A DNA stretch of 64,000 bases from positions 186,001 through 250,000 of the forward strand of contig CBDCWQ010000009.1 in assembly GCA_965223435.1 (NCBI GenBank), read 5' to 3'. Below the pieces are notes generated by a model, which worked only from the letters and a program-made list of their open reading frames with translations, was not told where the DNA came from and ran no database searches. Below are positions 18,189-26,990 of this stretch, in pieces. A program made the position numbers and the translations under genes. Position 1 is the stretch's first letter. Every line of letters starts with the position of its first letter. Source of the stretch: CBDCWQ01 sp965223435 (GTDB lineage Bacteria > Myxococcota > Kuafuiibacteriia > Kuafuiibacteriales > Kuafuiibacteriaceae).

Positions 18189-20261
18189 TCACCAGTAGGA
18201 AACGCCTACTCCGATCTGTATTTCATTTCTCGCGGAACTTCCCGAGAAATAGTGGCGATATCCTGCGCTGCCAAACATCCCCCAGCCGTTTCCAGCCTTA
18301 AGGCCAAGGTCGACCCCCGACTCAACAAATGTGCCGCCGTTCAAAGCGACATCCTCGGTTCGACAGTTGATACAATTGCTGATTGAACGACCGCCTGAAA
18401 TCCAGGCGTTTCCATAGCGGGCATATGCCGAGATTCCGAGAGGGGCGCCCGTTTCTGAACGCCATAAGCAGAATTCGGGTGTCCGCAATCCGGCTGATAA
18501 TCCAATAATAGTAATGTTAAGCGAAGACTCCTTGCTAAACGTACGACCACTGCCGTCGCGAACATTCTGTTCGAAACCTTCACTATCGCCTACGAATATT
18601 GTTCCCATCGAAATCGAAGTGGAGATGAGATCATAGAGATCAAAGTGGACTCTAAAGGCCAGGGTTGGGCCGTCCTGTCCGATTTGTTGTGATTCGGCAG
18701 TGGCCCCCTGGAGTCGACCGTAGCCAGACCCGATGTAAAGGCCTGCGTGAAAGGGATCAAGCGGACGAAAAGAGCCCGCCTCGACTTCTGCTTCGCTCGC
18801 GTTTTCTTTTGCGCCGTGTTTATCTTGGACGGTGAGCGCGCCTCCCCGCAAGGCGTCGACGCGGGCTCCTTTTGGTCTTTGCGGATGTGATGGTGGAGTT
18901 GAAGAGGCGGCATTATACTCTTCGGGCTCAGGCCCGGATAGACTGTTCTCTTTTGACGGACTGGGGCGGAGTGTTTTCACCACTCTCAAGAGCTTTTTTT
19001 GCCATCGACGGTCCTTTACAGCGACCGATGCCTCAACCACGAACAGTCCTCGGGGAATATTTTCGTCATCAGCGTTGACGATTGCCCGCAGATGTTTCCA
19101 AAGGACTTGACCCTTTTTCTTCACTTGAAAAGTCATTTCAGAGCTATCGTAGCTGTTGTGCGTGCCTCTACGAATTTCTGCGTTCTCTTTGGTGCCGCTC
19201 TCCTTCGTCAGAACTTTGGAGATGTAGGCCGCCATCGAAGAAGAATCCACGGGCACCCTTTTGGGCCATGCGCTGTATTTAACTCGAATCTGAGGCGCAG
19301 TTGTTCGATTGGACTTTCTGCGACGTCGATGATGGTATTCGGCAGCATTGAGCTGACCTCGATTTAGACGAAGCCCTTTGGCAAGACGGATGGTAATGCC
19401 CAGCATGCGTTGCGCGTCGAGGCGAGCCTTCTTGTCGACGACGACCGACTGCAGAATCTTGTCAACATCCTTCGAAATGAGCGGCCCATGAGTCGTGCAT
19501 TTGACCTGTGTGATCTCATCTCCCTCGGTGAGCACACGACCCTTGAGCGACCCTACTTTTGTTTTTCCGAAGAACTGTATCTGATCTTCCGTTTTCATCA
19601 CACGAAGGCCCATCGCTTTGTAAGCTAGATGTAGGACTTCCGCAGTACTCACCTTGGCCCCTGGTTCGCCGGTCAGCTCCATAACCTCAACAAGCGTTCG
19701 TGTATGCGGATCAAACCACGCCGGCTGGTGTGGAACCCGGCGAAATCCGGGTGGAAGCCAAATCTTGGCGCGACTCCCGGGTAGTTGTCGGTTTGCTATT
19801 TTACGTTCCTGAGCACGGGTCGTCGCGAACATGAGTGGGCAGCTACTCTCTCGCCCGAGCTCGCATGCCATGGAAAATAGATGGGCGGCCATGAAACTGG
19901 TCGATGCGTATTTCTCTTCGGGGACCTGGGCCGACATCAAATACTGGGCTGCGCGCTCGCAGGCGGCCGGATGTTTGGCCGCACAAGATCGAATATTGGA
20001 CGCGTACGCGATCTTCTGCACGCGAGCCATTGCGGTGGACCGGTCCTCTGTAGGCTTGATACATACAGACTGGTTTCCTTCGCAGGCAGCAAGCTCGCTG
20101 GCGCGCAGTTGATCCACGCGTTCTCCAAGTGCGACACACGCGGCTATGTTTCCCTGAGTGCATGGGTCGGGCGCCGGCCTCTGGACATGCAGGCAACCGA
20201 GGGAAGTACTGGCAACTAGAAATGGCAGATAAATGGTCAGCAATGTGCGAAATTCAGGCAT
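18189..20261 (-). CDS. Large lipoprotein with C-terminal outer-membrane barrel-like region
   Basis: This is a 690-residue exported protein. Residues 1-23 are a lipoprotein signal peptide ending in STSLGC (Cys23 lipidated). The next 120 residues contain Cys pairs and short helical units (CTQGNIAACVALGERV, CAAKHPAACERAAQYL, CELGRESSC) resembling Sel1-type or Cys-rich alpha repeats. The middle (residues about 180-430) is mixed and unrecognised. The last 160 residues have alternating aromatic/Gly strands (AGLYIGSGYGRLQ, ISAYARYGNAWISGG, GWGMFGSAGYRHYFSG, IQIGVGVSYW) and end on an aromatic residue, as in beta-barrel proteins. Base composition is slightly more AT-rich than its neighbours. No function is claimed. 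Confidence 0.7.
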   Translation of the reverse strand: MPEFRTLLTIYLPFLVASTSLGCLHVQRPAPDPCTQGNIAACVALGERVDQLRASELAACEGNQSVCIKPTEDRSTAMARVQKIAYASNIRSCAAKHPAACERAAQYLMSAQVPEEKYASTSFMAAHLFSMACELGRESSCPLMFATTRAQERKIANRQLPGSRAKIWLPPGFRRVPHQPAWFDPHTRTLVEVMELTGEPGAKVSTAEVLHLAYKAMGLRVMKTEDQIQFFGKTKVGSLKGRVLTEGDEITQVKCTTHGPLISKDVDKILQSVVVDKKARLDAQRMLGITIRLAKGLRLNRGQLNAAEYHHRRRRKSNRTTAPQIRVKYSAWPKRVPVDSSSMAAYISKVLTKESGTKENAEIRRGTHNSYDSSEMTFQVKKKGQVLWKHLRAIVNADDENIPRGLFVVEASVAVKDRRWQKKLLRVVKTLRPSPSKENSLSGPEPEEYNAASSTPPSHPQRPKGARVDALRGGALTVQDKHGAKENASEAEVEAGSFRPLDPFHAGLYIGSGYGRLQGATAESQQIGQDGPTLAFRVHFDLYDLISTSISMGTIFVGDSEGFEQNVRDGSGRTFSKESSLNITIIGLSAGLRTPEFCLWRSETGAPLGISAYARYGNAWISGGRSISNCINCRTEDVALNGGTFVESGVDLGLKAGNGWGMFGSAGYRHYFSGSSARNEIQIGVGVSYW

Positions 20262-20562
20262 GAGAACGACTGCTATCGTAGCCGGAAACATCGGGCCGAC
20301 AAGGGAGAGTCCTGGAGTTCCGACGGAACGGCAAACGCTGTAACTTGCGATGACAAAAAGAGGTATGACAATTGCGCAGCTTGACCGACAGCCTCGAATA
20401 GGGGAATCGAATTCAGTCCCGTTTGGCCTCAGAGAACTATTCCCGACGGGCTACGTCGGGGATTGACTCGATTCCACACCTGGCACGAACGGTCTCCATT
20501 CAAATGTTGACTTGATTCGTGGGACTTGACTGCCTGGGAAAAATCACCCGCCACGCATGGAT

Positions 20563-21861
20563 TCAGCGTGCGCCCTCTAGTCCACCTTCGGGAACCATGC
20601 CCGTAAGCTGTTCCAACACGAGCAACAAGCGAGACACGTCGTGTTTGTCCACCACGGAGCGAGACACGACGAACAAAGGCTCACACGTATGGAGAGCCAA
20701 ACCAGCACGCATCAAAATGAAGTCCAGCACAAGCCGAGCGGATCGAGCATTCCCGTCTTCGAACGGATGGAAAAAACAAACGTCGAGATAGGCGCGAGCC
20801 GCCCGTATCGTTGGATGGTCGTCTGGGTTAGTGGCCTCCCGCAAGCAATCCTCAAATCGGGTCATGGTCGAACGCTTCCAGCCGTATCGCTCTCTGCCTC
20901 CTTTGGCGAAGGCTGGACCGCTCCGAGTGGGCGCATGATCGACGCCCAGGACCAACGCTTGCCAGCGGCTCAACATGGTCAAGTCAATGGGCTCGTCGGA
21001 CTTGGCCGCTTCCCGGCACGCTTGAAGGGCTGCGTACATCCGCTGGGCTCGCGCGTTGCTTCGCTCTCCATCTACGCGCGAAATGAATTCGCGGTGAGCA
21101 TCTCGTTGAACGGTGAAGCGCATCGCAGATTCGGAGCGCGGCATCAGCGCTTCTTCTCGGAACTTTCGCCAACGGGTGAGCGCATCTACTTGTTCTGGAT
21201 CGGACTCCGTGACCCGTTCTATTTCTTTCGCAATAGCTGAAACGGCAGAATCGACCGTTGCCTGTTCCGGTTCAGTCCAGCTTTCGAACCGCCCACTGAT
21301 CACTTGGGTGACTTGGGGGGCGACGTCCTGATGTTCGTGTCCTTCGGACTCAAGAAACCAAGTCAAGATCGTGCTGAAGGTGGAGTACCAGGCATCTTCG
21401 GCACTCGTTCGCTCCAAAACAAAGGGTAGGAGTTCGCGGGCTGCGAGCTCCGCGCCCTCCCCAATGGACAATCGCTGAGTTTGATCACGGAGTGTCTCGA
21501 ACCGGACGTCCACCTCCCGCAAAAAAGCCTGCCAATCCTTCGTAGCCGCCACGATCCGATCCACCGATGCCTCAACGGGATTCTGTCCCTGCAACAAGCT
21601 ATCTCGGGCGCAGCAGTATGCGCGAACTGGGCCACCGCCCCCAGGCTCGCTGGCGGCCCAGTTCCATCCGGCGATCCAAGAACCCCATTGAGCGACGAAC
21701 TCGGTGTCGACACGTCGCTCGACAGCGTTGCGGTCGGGACGCCCTCCGCGGGGCACAGCCTCCAGACATGCTCTCGCAATCCGCCGCACGCTGTCCTCGT
21801 CGACAGGCACCCTGCTGCCTTCGAGATCACGCCATCTAAGGTATTTGATCAGAGCCAACAT
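20563..21861 (-). CDS. Fic-domain protein, probable nucleotidyl transferase
   Basis: This is a 432-residue protein whose C-terminal third is a Fic fold. The motif HPFEDGNARSAR at residues 365-376 has the catalytic His, the acidic Mg ligand, GN and both Arg, but the second Gly of the usual GNGR is Ala. Fic enzymes usually transfer AMP or another phosphate-linked group to Ser, Thr or Tyr of a target. The N-terminal 240 residues are unrecognised; a GWNWAASEPGGGGPVRAYCCARDSLL-type segment near residue 70 is split by Cys-Cys. No antitoxin-like partner or clear inhibitory helix motif is visible next to it. It stands alone and may be laterally acquired. Confidence 0.75.
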   Translation of the reverse strand: MLALIKYLRWRDLEGSRVPVDEDSVRRIARACLEAVPRGGRPDRNAVERRVDTEFVAQWGSWIAGWNWAASEPGGGGPVRAYCCARDSLLQGQNPVEASVDRIVAATKDWQAFLREVDVRFETLRDQTQRLSIGEGAELAARELLPFVLERTSAEDAWYSTFSTILTWFLESEGHEHQDVAPQVTQVISGRFESWTEPEQATVDSAVSAIAKEIERVTESDPEQVDALTRWRKFREEALMPRSESAMRFTVQRDAHREFISRVDGERSNARAQRMYAALQACREAAKSDEPIDLTMLSRWQALVLGVDHAPTRSGPAFAKGGRERYGWKRSTMTRFEDCLREATNPDDHPTIRAARAYLDVCFFHPFEDGNARSARLVLDFILMRAGLALHTCEPLFVVSRSVVDKHDVSRLLLVLEQLTGMVPEGGLEGAR

Positions 21862-22309
21862 TTCACTTGGGCGCCCTAATCGACAGCACCCCCCTCAATT
21901 TTGAAATTGTCATGGCTTTGCTTTTTGTATCTGTTTTTCAAAACAGAGACCAGAGGAATCGCACCAAGAGGTGAGCTTGCGAACCTCCTGAAACCGCCTG
22001 TTAAAGCGCCCCACAACTGGCCTGAATGGCTTTTGAAACCGTGGCCTCTACCCCATGGGCCACACGCAGCTAGAGGTTTGATGAGGCGATCACCTGTCAC
22101 CAAACTATGTGGCTGAGGAAGTTCACTTCGGCGAAAAGGTCCTGGTCACGAGAAAGGGTGCAATCAGTGCTCGAGAAGGGGAGCTAGGCATCATTCCGGG
22201 ATCCATGGGAACCCGTTTCATACATTGTGCGCGGGCGCGGAAACCCACACGCGTTTCACTCGGCGTCCCACGTTTATCGGCTAGAGCACATCGCATAACC
22301 CCCCGCGAT
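21862..22309. other. Intergenic region, no supported gene
   Basis: The 448 bases lie between the Fic gene and the deacetylase lipoprotein, both leftward. A short imperfect hairpin (AGAGGT...ACCTCC near 21967-21989) and an AT-rich stretch at 21895-21950 are present. Open frames here have no recognisable content. The left part must hold the Fic promoter; I cannot assign -35/-10 boxes with confidence. Confidence 0.4.
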
Positions 22310-25300
22310 CTACGGGCGGGTTGCTCGAAAGAACAGTTGGAGCTCTCCCGAGATTTCGCTGGTCACGACCAATTTCGATTGGTCGGGCAAGTCCGAGAAG
22401 ACGATGGGCTGGCTCGCGCCCGAAAGTCGCACTCCTGGCGGAAGCTCAAGCGTCAGGTCCGCAATAGGCATGGGAACGTGGAGCGTCACCTGCAAGATGT
22501 CTCCGTGGCGAACGCTATGCATTTCGACGGCGTCTCGCCTTTCCCACCAGCGTCCAAACTCGCCCACCGTCGTAAACAAATATTTGTCCTTGGACTGATC
22601 GATAAAGTCCTTCACAAACTCAAGTTTTGCCCCCAAGGCGTTGGGGTGAACAAGCATGACAAGAATACCCCCATTCCGACTGATCTTGTCGGCGACCGCA
22701 AGCGCATCTTCTACACGGCCCATGACAATGGGCGAATCAGGCCTTTCGTCCTCGATGGTCACGGGAAAATCGAACACCTGAACCTCTGCTTCAAAACCCC
22801 GGTCATAAGTCATCTTGTGGGGAAGATGGGTCAGCGCGTTGCTGGCCGAAGCAATCGAGCCATATCGGTAGCCTACGGCCTTCATCGCCTGCGAAAGTGC
22901 GCTGGGCTGCCTGAGATGTCCAGGCCGAAAAGAAATGACCCCAACATCATGGACAAAGTCTTCCAGCAAGAACTTGCTTACCCGAAGCTCCCCCAAGACG
23001 GTCCCGTTGACAGCCATGAGACCACTATCGGCATCAACATTGACCGGGCGGTAGGACTGATATTGTTCGGTGCCATCGCCAAGTTCGAATTCGTTGAAGT
23101 TTCGAGCATGGGCAACCGAATGGCTCGCAACCTCCATCCCCAACGACCTCATTTTGGCCAGCGCTTCGAATGCGCCCGTGCCCCAGAATGCGGACTCTTG
23201 CGCATCACTGGTATACTTGGTCTGGACAAAATACGTTGCAGGGACTCCCGCCACGTGTTCAGCCTCAGCGTACAACATCGCATTGCTCACCGAGTCGCTG
23301 GTATCGATGTCGTGGGTCAGCATCACGGCGAGCGAATGATCGCCTGGAAGCGTGGCCACCGTCACGGCCCATTCTTGGGAGCTGACATAGATCTCTCGAA
23401 CCAATCGAAGCAAGACATCGACCCCGGGCTCGAACCCATTGATATAGTTGCGGGCGATCCCGCCACCTCGACCGTTGAAGTTTCGGAGCACGTAGAGACC
23501 GAGATCGAGTCCAAGCGCGTAGGCGTTACCGGAACCGAAACGATTGTACGTGATGGCCACATTGTTGTGGACATTTTCCGGGACCTCACCCACTGCGTCG
23601 TCATAGACCGCAACCGCTGGCTCGGCAGTCCCACCGTACCGCCACCCGGGCACGTTGATGCCCAGTTCCCGTCGGAAAATCGGAATTCGTCGTTCGCGTG
23701 GATCAACCAGATCCCCCGTCAGGGCCGGATAGGCATGGGTCAGGTGAACACTCGAGATCTCTTGTTTTTGATAAAACCGGCTGGAAGCGGGCACAAACTC
23801 AGCCTGTTCGAACCCAAATACGTCTTTCAAAGCCGCGTTTTTTGCCTCTCCTGCGAGAAGGGTGCCACCGTCTTGTACGTGTTCTCGGAAGGCCTGTTCC
23901 AAAACCGCATCATCCGGAATTCTTGGGTATGCGAAAATCACCTTGTGCTTGAGGGCTTCACTCGGATCTGTCGTCACCCGGAGGGGCACCCCCAGGGCCT
24001 TCATCCCATGGACGACCCCGAGCCATTGAGCGCTGGCGTCACTCACAAAAACGGCAAGCCGCTCGGCAGTTCCCACGTCGAAGGCGCCAATAGAGGCTGG
24101 AATCTCGGGTTGAACCGGAGTGTTCGTTTTCTCTGTAGCGTATTCCGCTAGGAGCCACTTGTCGGTGAATCGCAGCTCATCCACGTAAATGGCAGCCTGC
24201 TTATTCGTCCCTACCGTGCCGGGTTCGATCAGCATGAGAAACTGAAGCGCAGAGACCTGGCGGAGATCAAACTGCGTATCATATCCACCATCTGTTCGCT
24301 CAAAATCGTCGCGATTGAGGGTCAATAGGACCGTCTCAAAGCCACCGGCAATATCCGCCATGTTCAGTTGCGTATGCACACGTTGTCGCCATGTGCTTTC
24401 ATTTTCGCCGCCGGAATCAATGAGTACCTCGAGGGCAACCTTCACGTTGGGTGTCGCATGATTGCTTCGAACCGCATAAGCAATGCGAGTAAAATCATTT
24501 ATATCTTGGTTCTCTTTGAAAATCAGGCGAGCGCCTATACCAAAGCTTCGGGTAAGCCCATTTTTCCCCGATATGAGTCTGGCAGCGCCGATACCAGCTT
24601 GTTTGGGACTGGTGACAAAGCTGAAATCGCCCGCGTCCAGGCCGAAAAACAGCGTTCCGTAGTTTGCGATACCGAAATCGTGGAGGCCCAAATCAAACGC
24701 ATCGCGTTCACAGCCTCCCGAACCCAGCGCAGCCGGCGTATCGTCAGGGCAAAAAGACGAGTGTCCAGAACAAAACTCGGCCACATCGCAAGCATTTTCC
24801 GCATCCTTAGGGCGACATGCCCTGAGCTGAGAAGCAAAAAGGTCGGGCGGACAGAAGGGCGAATCTCCCGAGCAAAACTCGGCTTCATCACACCCTGCTC
24901 CCACCAGAGCCGGGCGGCAAACCTGAGTGGGCGGCGCGAATGAGTCGGGAGGACACATTGGAGAGTCTCCAGTACAAAACTCCGGAACATCACATTTGAC
25001 AGAAGGATTCGCCGGTCTACACGCCTGATTGCGAGCCGCAAACGTGTCACCGGGACATTCAGACGACTCTCCCGTACAAAACTCCGTTGTATCGCAGGGG
25101 TGGTTCGGCTCTGCAATTCTGCACGCGAAATCCCTGGGCCGGAAGTAACCATCATCGTCACAACAAGCGCCTTTTGCACAATCCACGGTGGCCCGCCCTA
25201 TCGGCTTACGAACCATTTGGACCGCATCGATCAGGTCCAGAATGCTGAGGGCGTCCGCTTCTTCAGCCTTCACGCTCTCGTTCTTGGATCCGGCTTCCTC

Positions 25301-25384
25301 GGCGACATTTGGCGCACACGCCACCGCAGCCATGGCACCCAAAAATAGCGTTAGTCTCTTCCATGTCAACATATCTGGAATCAT
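22310..25384 (-). CDS. Lipoprotein with disintegrin-like Cys repeats and polysaccharide deacetylase domain
   Basis: This is 1024 residues, exported. A lipobox (AVAC, Cys23) ends the signal peptide; the start at 25384 has AGGAGA nine bases upstream. Residues about 90-235 carry four Cys repeats of the form C-D-x-x-E-F-C-[TS]-G-x-S-x-x-C-P-x-D, like disintegrin domains of ADAM proteins. A carbohydrate-binding-like beta region and a Rossmann/GATase-like region (FVSDASAQWLGVVHGMKALG) follow. Residues about 690-950 form a NodB-type deacetylase with LTHDID (Asp pair) and ASHSVAHARNF (His pair), plus FRPGHLR. The metal triad Asp-His-His is complete. It probably sits on the outer membrane and removes acyl groups from a polysaccharide. 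Confidence 0.85.
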   Translation of the reverse strand: MIPDMLTWKRLTLFLGAMAAVACAPNVAEEAGSKNESVKAEEADALSILDLIDAVQMVRKPIGRATVDCAKGACCDDDGYFRPRDFACRIAEPNHPCDTTEFCTGESSECPGDTFAARNQACRPANPSVKCDVPEFCTGDSPMCPPDSFAPPTQVCRPALVGAGCDEAEFCSGDSPFCPPDLFASQLRACRPKDAENACDVAEFCSGHSSFCPDDTPAALGSGGCERDAFDLGLHDFGIANYGTLFFGLDAGDFSFVTSPKQAGIGAARLISGKNGLTRSFGIGARLIFKENQDINDFTRIAYAVRSNHATPNVKVALEVLIDSGGENESTWRQRVHTQLNMADIAGGFETVLLTLNRDDFERTDGGYDTQFDLRQVSALQFLMLIEPGTVGTNKQAAIYVDELRFTDKWLLAEYATEKTNTPVQPEIPASIGAFDVGTAERLAVFVSDASAQWLGVVHGMKALGVPLRVTTDPSEALKHKVIFAYPRIPDDAVLEQAFREHVQDGGTLLAGEAKNAALKDVFGFEQAEFVPASSRFYQKQEISSVHLTHAYPALTGDLVDPRERRIPIFRRELGINVPGWRYGGTAEPAVAVYDDAVGEVPENVHNNVAITYNRFGSGNAYALGLDLGLYVLRNFNGRGGGIARNYINGFEPGVDVLLRLVREIYVSSQEWAVTVATLPGDHSLAVMLTHDIDTSDSVSNAMLYAEAEHVAGVPATYFVQTKYTSDAQESAFWGTGAFEALAKMRSLGMEVASHSVAHARNFNEFELGDGTEQYQSYRPVNVDADSGLMAVNGTVLGELRVSKFLLEDFVHDVGVISFRPGHLRQPSALSQAMKAVGYRYGSIASASNALTHLPHKMTYDRGFEAEVQVFDFPVTIEDERPDSPIVMGRVEDALAVADKISRNGGILVMLVHPNALGAKLEFVKDFIDQSKDKYLFTTVGEFGRWWERRDAVEMHSVRHGDILQVTLHVPMPIADLTLELPPGVRLSGASQPIVFSDLPDQSKLVVTSEISGELQLFFRATRP
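24705..25105 (-). repeat. Four tandem disintegrin-like Cys repeats
   Basis: Within the deacetylase lipoprotein, units of about 37-39 residues repeat four times with the pattern CDxxEFC(T/S)GxSxxCPxD followed by a CRPA/CRPK-like turn. Cys spacing is nearly invariant, so this is a disulphide-linked exposed stalk. Similar repeats are known in secreted Myxococcota proteins. Confidence 0.8.
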
Positions 25385-25471
25385 GATTTTCTCCTGTGAC
25401 CAATGTCCTGTGCCACCCAAAATATCGGGCGGCACCAGAGTCCTCTCGTCAAATATGAAACGCGTGAAGTT

Positions 25472-25846
25472 TCACTCTTTGTCATCCCCAAAATCCACCC
25501 GGTAGATAGGCGGATAACTTGCGGAAGATGATGTCGCATGACATTCAGCTCTAACCCCAAAACCAACTTTCTGTTTTGTAAGGTAGGCTGCAGTTATAAG
25601 GGAGAGGGCGTTTTTGTAACCCAACTCCTTGTTTGAAAGGAGCAGGCGATCCGGTATCTTGCATCCTGGATGATCCGAAGCTTCGAGAGGTCGATCCAAA
25701 TAGATAATGGCATAGCTCTTGTCGTGATAAACGGAGATGCGCTTGATCGTGTACTTTCCAACCGCTATCTGACGGTTCGCGGCCAACGCAACGCCGCCCA
25801 CCAGCGTGGAAAAAGCAAGACCTAGAACAAACAAAGTTTTCTTCAT
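25472..25846 (-). CDS. Small exported protein of unknown function
   Basis: This is a 124-residue protein with a clear Sec signal peptide (MKKTLFVLGLAFSTLVGGVALA, cleavage after ALA). The mature part is about 100 residues, beta-rich, with two Cys (PGCKIPD, AECHATSS) that could pair. Start 25846 is preferred because AAGGAG lies nine bases upstream; an in-frame start at 25870 would add eight residues before the signal peptide. It follows no operon partner closely (87 bases to the deacetylase lipoprotein start). I do not recognise the family. Confidence 0.7.
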   Translation of the reverse strand: MKKTLFVLGLAFSTLVGGVALAANRQIAVGKYTIKRISVYHDKSYAIIYLDRPLEASDHPGCKIPDRLLLSNKELGYKNALSLITAAYLTKQKVGFGVRAECHATSSSASYPPIYRVDFGDDKE

Positions 25847-26297
25847 GATAAATTCTCCTTGAACAAACACCGAAGATCCTTTCGACGTTTATCTTGCAAT
25901 GGCCTAGAGCAATTTGCGGACCAACCCATTTCAAAGCAGAGCGAACCGAAATGGGCTCAACGCCGTAAGGTAGAGGCGACACCCACAGTCATGCGGGAAG
26001 TGTCCCTATGCGCCTCATCGAGCCCTCTTAGCCACAAGATGGTCCTCATCCCATAGGCCAACTGCAGGCGACATGCTCCGCTGAGTCTCTCGGAATACGC
26101 CGAAATTTCATGCGACATGCCCCTACATCGTATCCAACCGGCTTTGCGCAGGAGAATTTGATTTCGAAACACTTCTTTACTTTGTGTATGTATGACGCTA
26201 TGGTTCGTGTATATGTTACGCATAAAAAACGCCCAAGTAGAAAGCCTTTTGACTTCAGAACTCGAACTCGGAGTCTAGCGAAGCTGCCATCGTCAAA
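25847..26297. other. Divergent control region before the NrtR operon
   Basis: The 451 bases separate the small exported protein (leftward) from the NrtR operon (rightward). No gene is supported. The right part (26150-26240) is AT-rich. It should contain the operon promoter and the operator of its own Nudix regulator. Confidence 0.4.
26176..26204 (+). promoter_or_regulatory. Candidate promoter of the NrtR operon
   Basis: TTTACT (26176-26181) and TATGGT (26199-26204) are separated by 17 bases and match four of six positions in each sigma-70 box. It lies 94 bases upstream of the first start codon. Evidence is weak and based on spacing and AT content only. Confidence 0.3.
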
Positions 26298-26990
26298 ATG
26301 AGCTATACCTACGAATATGCCCGACCGGCGGTTACGGTTGACTGTGTCGTTTTCGGACTGGACGATGAAGGTCTCAAGGTACTGTTGATTCAGCGTGGCA
26401 TTGCGCCCTTCGAAGGCTACTGGGCGCTTCCCGGCGGCTTTGTGCAGATGGAAGAAAGTTTGACGGACGCAGCCAAGCGAGAACTGGAAGAAGAGACGGG
26501 CGTCTCTCGGGTATACCTGGAGCAACTTTACACCTTCGGTGATCTCAAGCGAGATCCCCGTGGGCGTGTCATTTCGGTCGCCTACTATGCGCTTGTTCGC
26601 CTTTCGGATCACCGAGTACGATCCGCGACAGACGCGCGGGATGCGGGCTGGTTCTCAGTGTGGGATGTTCCTGACATGGCCTTTGATCACCACGATGTTT
26701 TCGAAACAGCGTTTGATCGCCTGAGGTCGAAGCTGCGGTATAGGCCGATCGGCTTTGAGCTCTTGCCCAGGAAATTCACCATATCACAGCTGCAGAACGT
26801 CTATGAGATCGTCTTGGATCGCCAACTCGATCGACGCAACTTTCGCAAGAAAGTCTTGGCAACAGGGGTACTGACCGCACTTAAAGAAGTACAACAAGAT
26901 GTCGCTCATCGTGCTGCTCGATTTTACAGTTTCAATCGAAAAGCCTACAAAAGATTGGAGCGAGACGGCTTTGGGTTCGAGATACCATGA
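26298..26990 (+). CDS. NrtR-type Nudix/winged-helix transcription regulator
   Basis: This is a 230-residue two-domain protein. Residues 1-150 are a Nudix fold with a complete Nudix box (residues 47-69: GFVQMEES...RELEEETGV), so ADP-ribose hydrolase activity could be retained; many NrtR proteins have a degraded box. Residues about 155-230 (LPRKFTISQLQNVYEIVLDRQLDRRNFRKKVL) are the winged-helix DNA-binding domain typical of NrtR. NrtR proteins repress NAD-biosynthesis genes and respond to ADP-ribose. The last gene of this operon is a NadR-like NAD enzyme, which fits. The stop overlaps the next start by four bases. Confidence 0.85.
   Translation: MSYTYEYARPAVTVDCVVFGLDDEGLKVLLIQRGIAPFEGYWALPGGFVQMEESLTDAAKRELEEETGVSRVYLEQLYTFGDLKRDPRGRVISVAYYALVRLSDHRVRSATDARDAGWFSVWDVPDMAFDHHDVFETAFDRLRSKLRYRPIGFELLPRKFTISQLQNVYEIVLDRQLDRRNFRKKVLATGVLTALKEVQQDVAHRAARFYSFNRKAYKRLERDGFGFEIP

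Noticed and set aside
21876..22103. Minus-strand translation containing a GFKSHSGQ-like string, reminiscent of a translated tRNA
   Set aside because: I tried to fold acceptor, anticodon and T arms on both strands; the stems do not pair, so no tRNA is called.
22109..24151. 680-codon plus-strand open frame
   Set aside because: It is antisense to the disintegrin/deacetylase lipoprotein, whose minus-strand translation has a signal peptide, repeats and catalytic motifs; the plus frame has no recognisable content.
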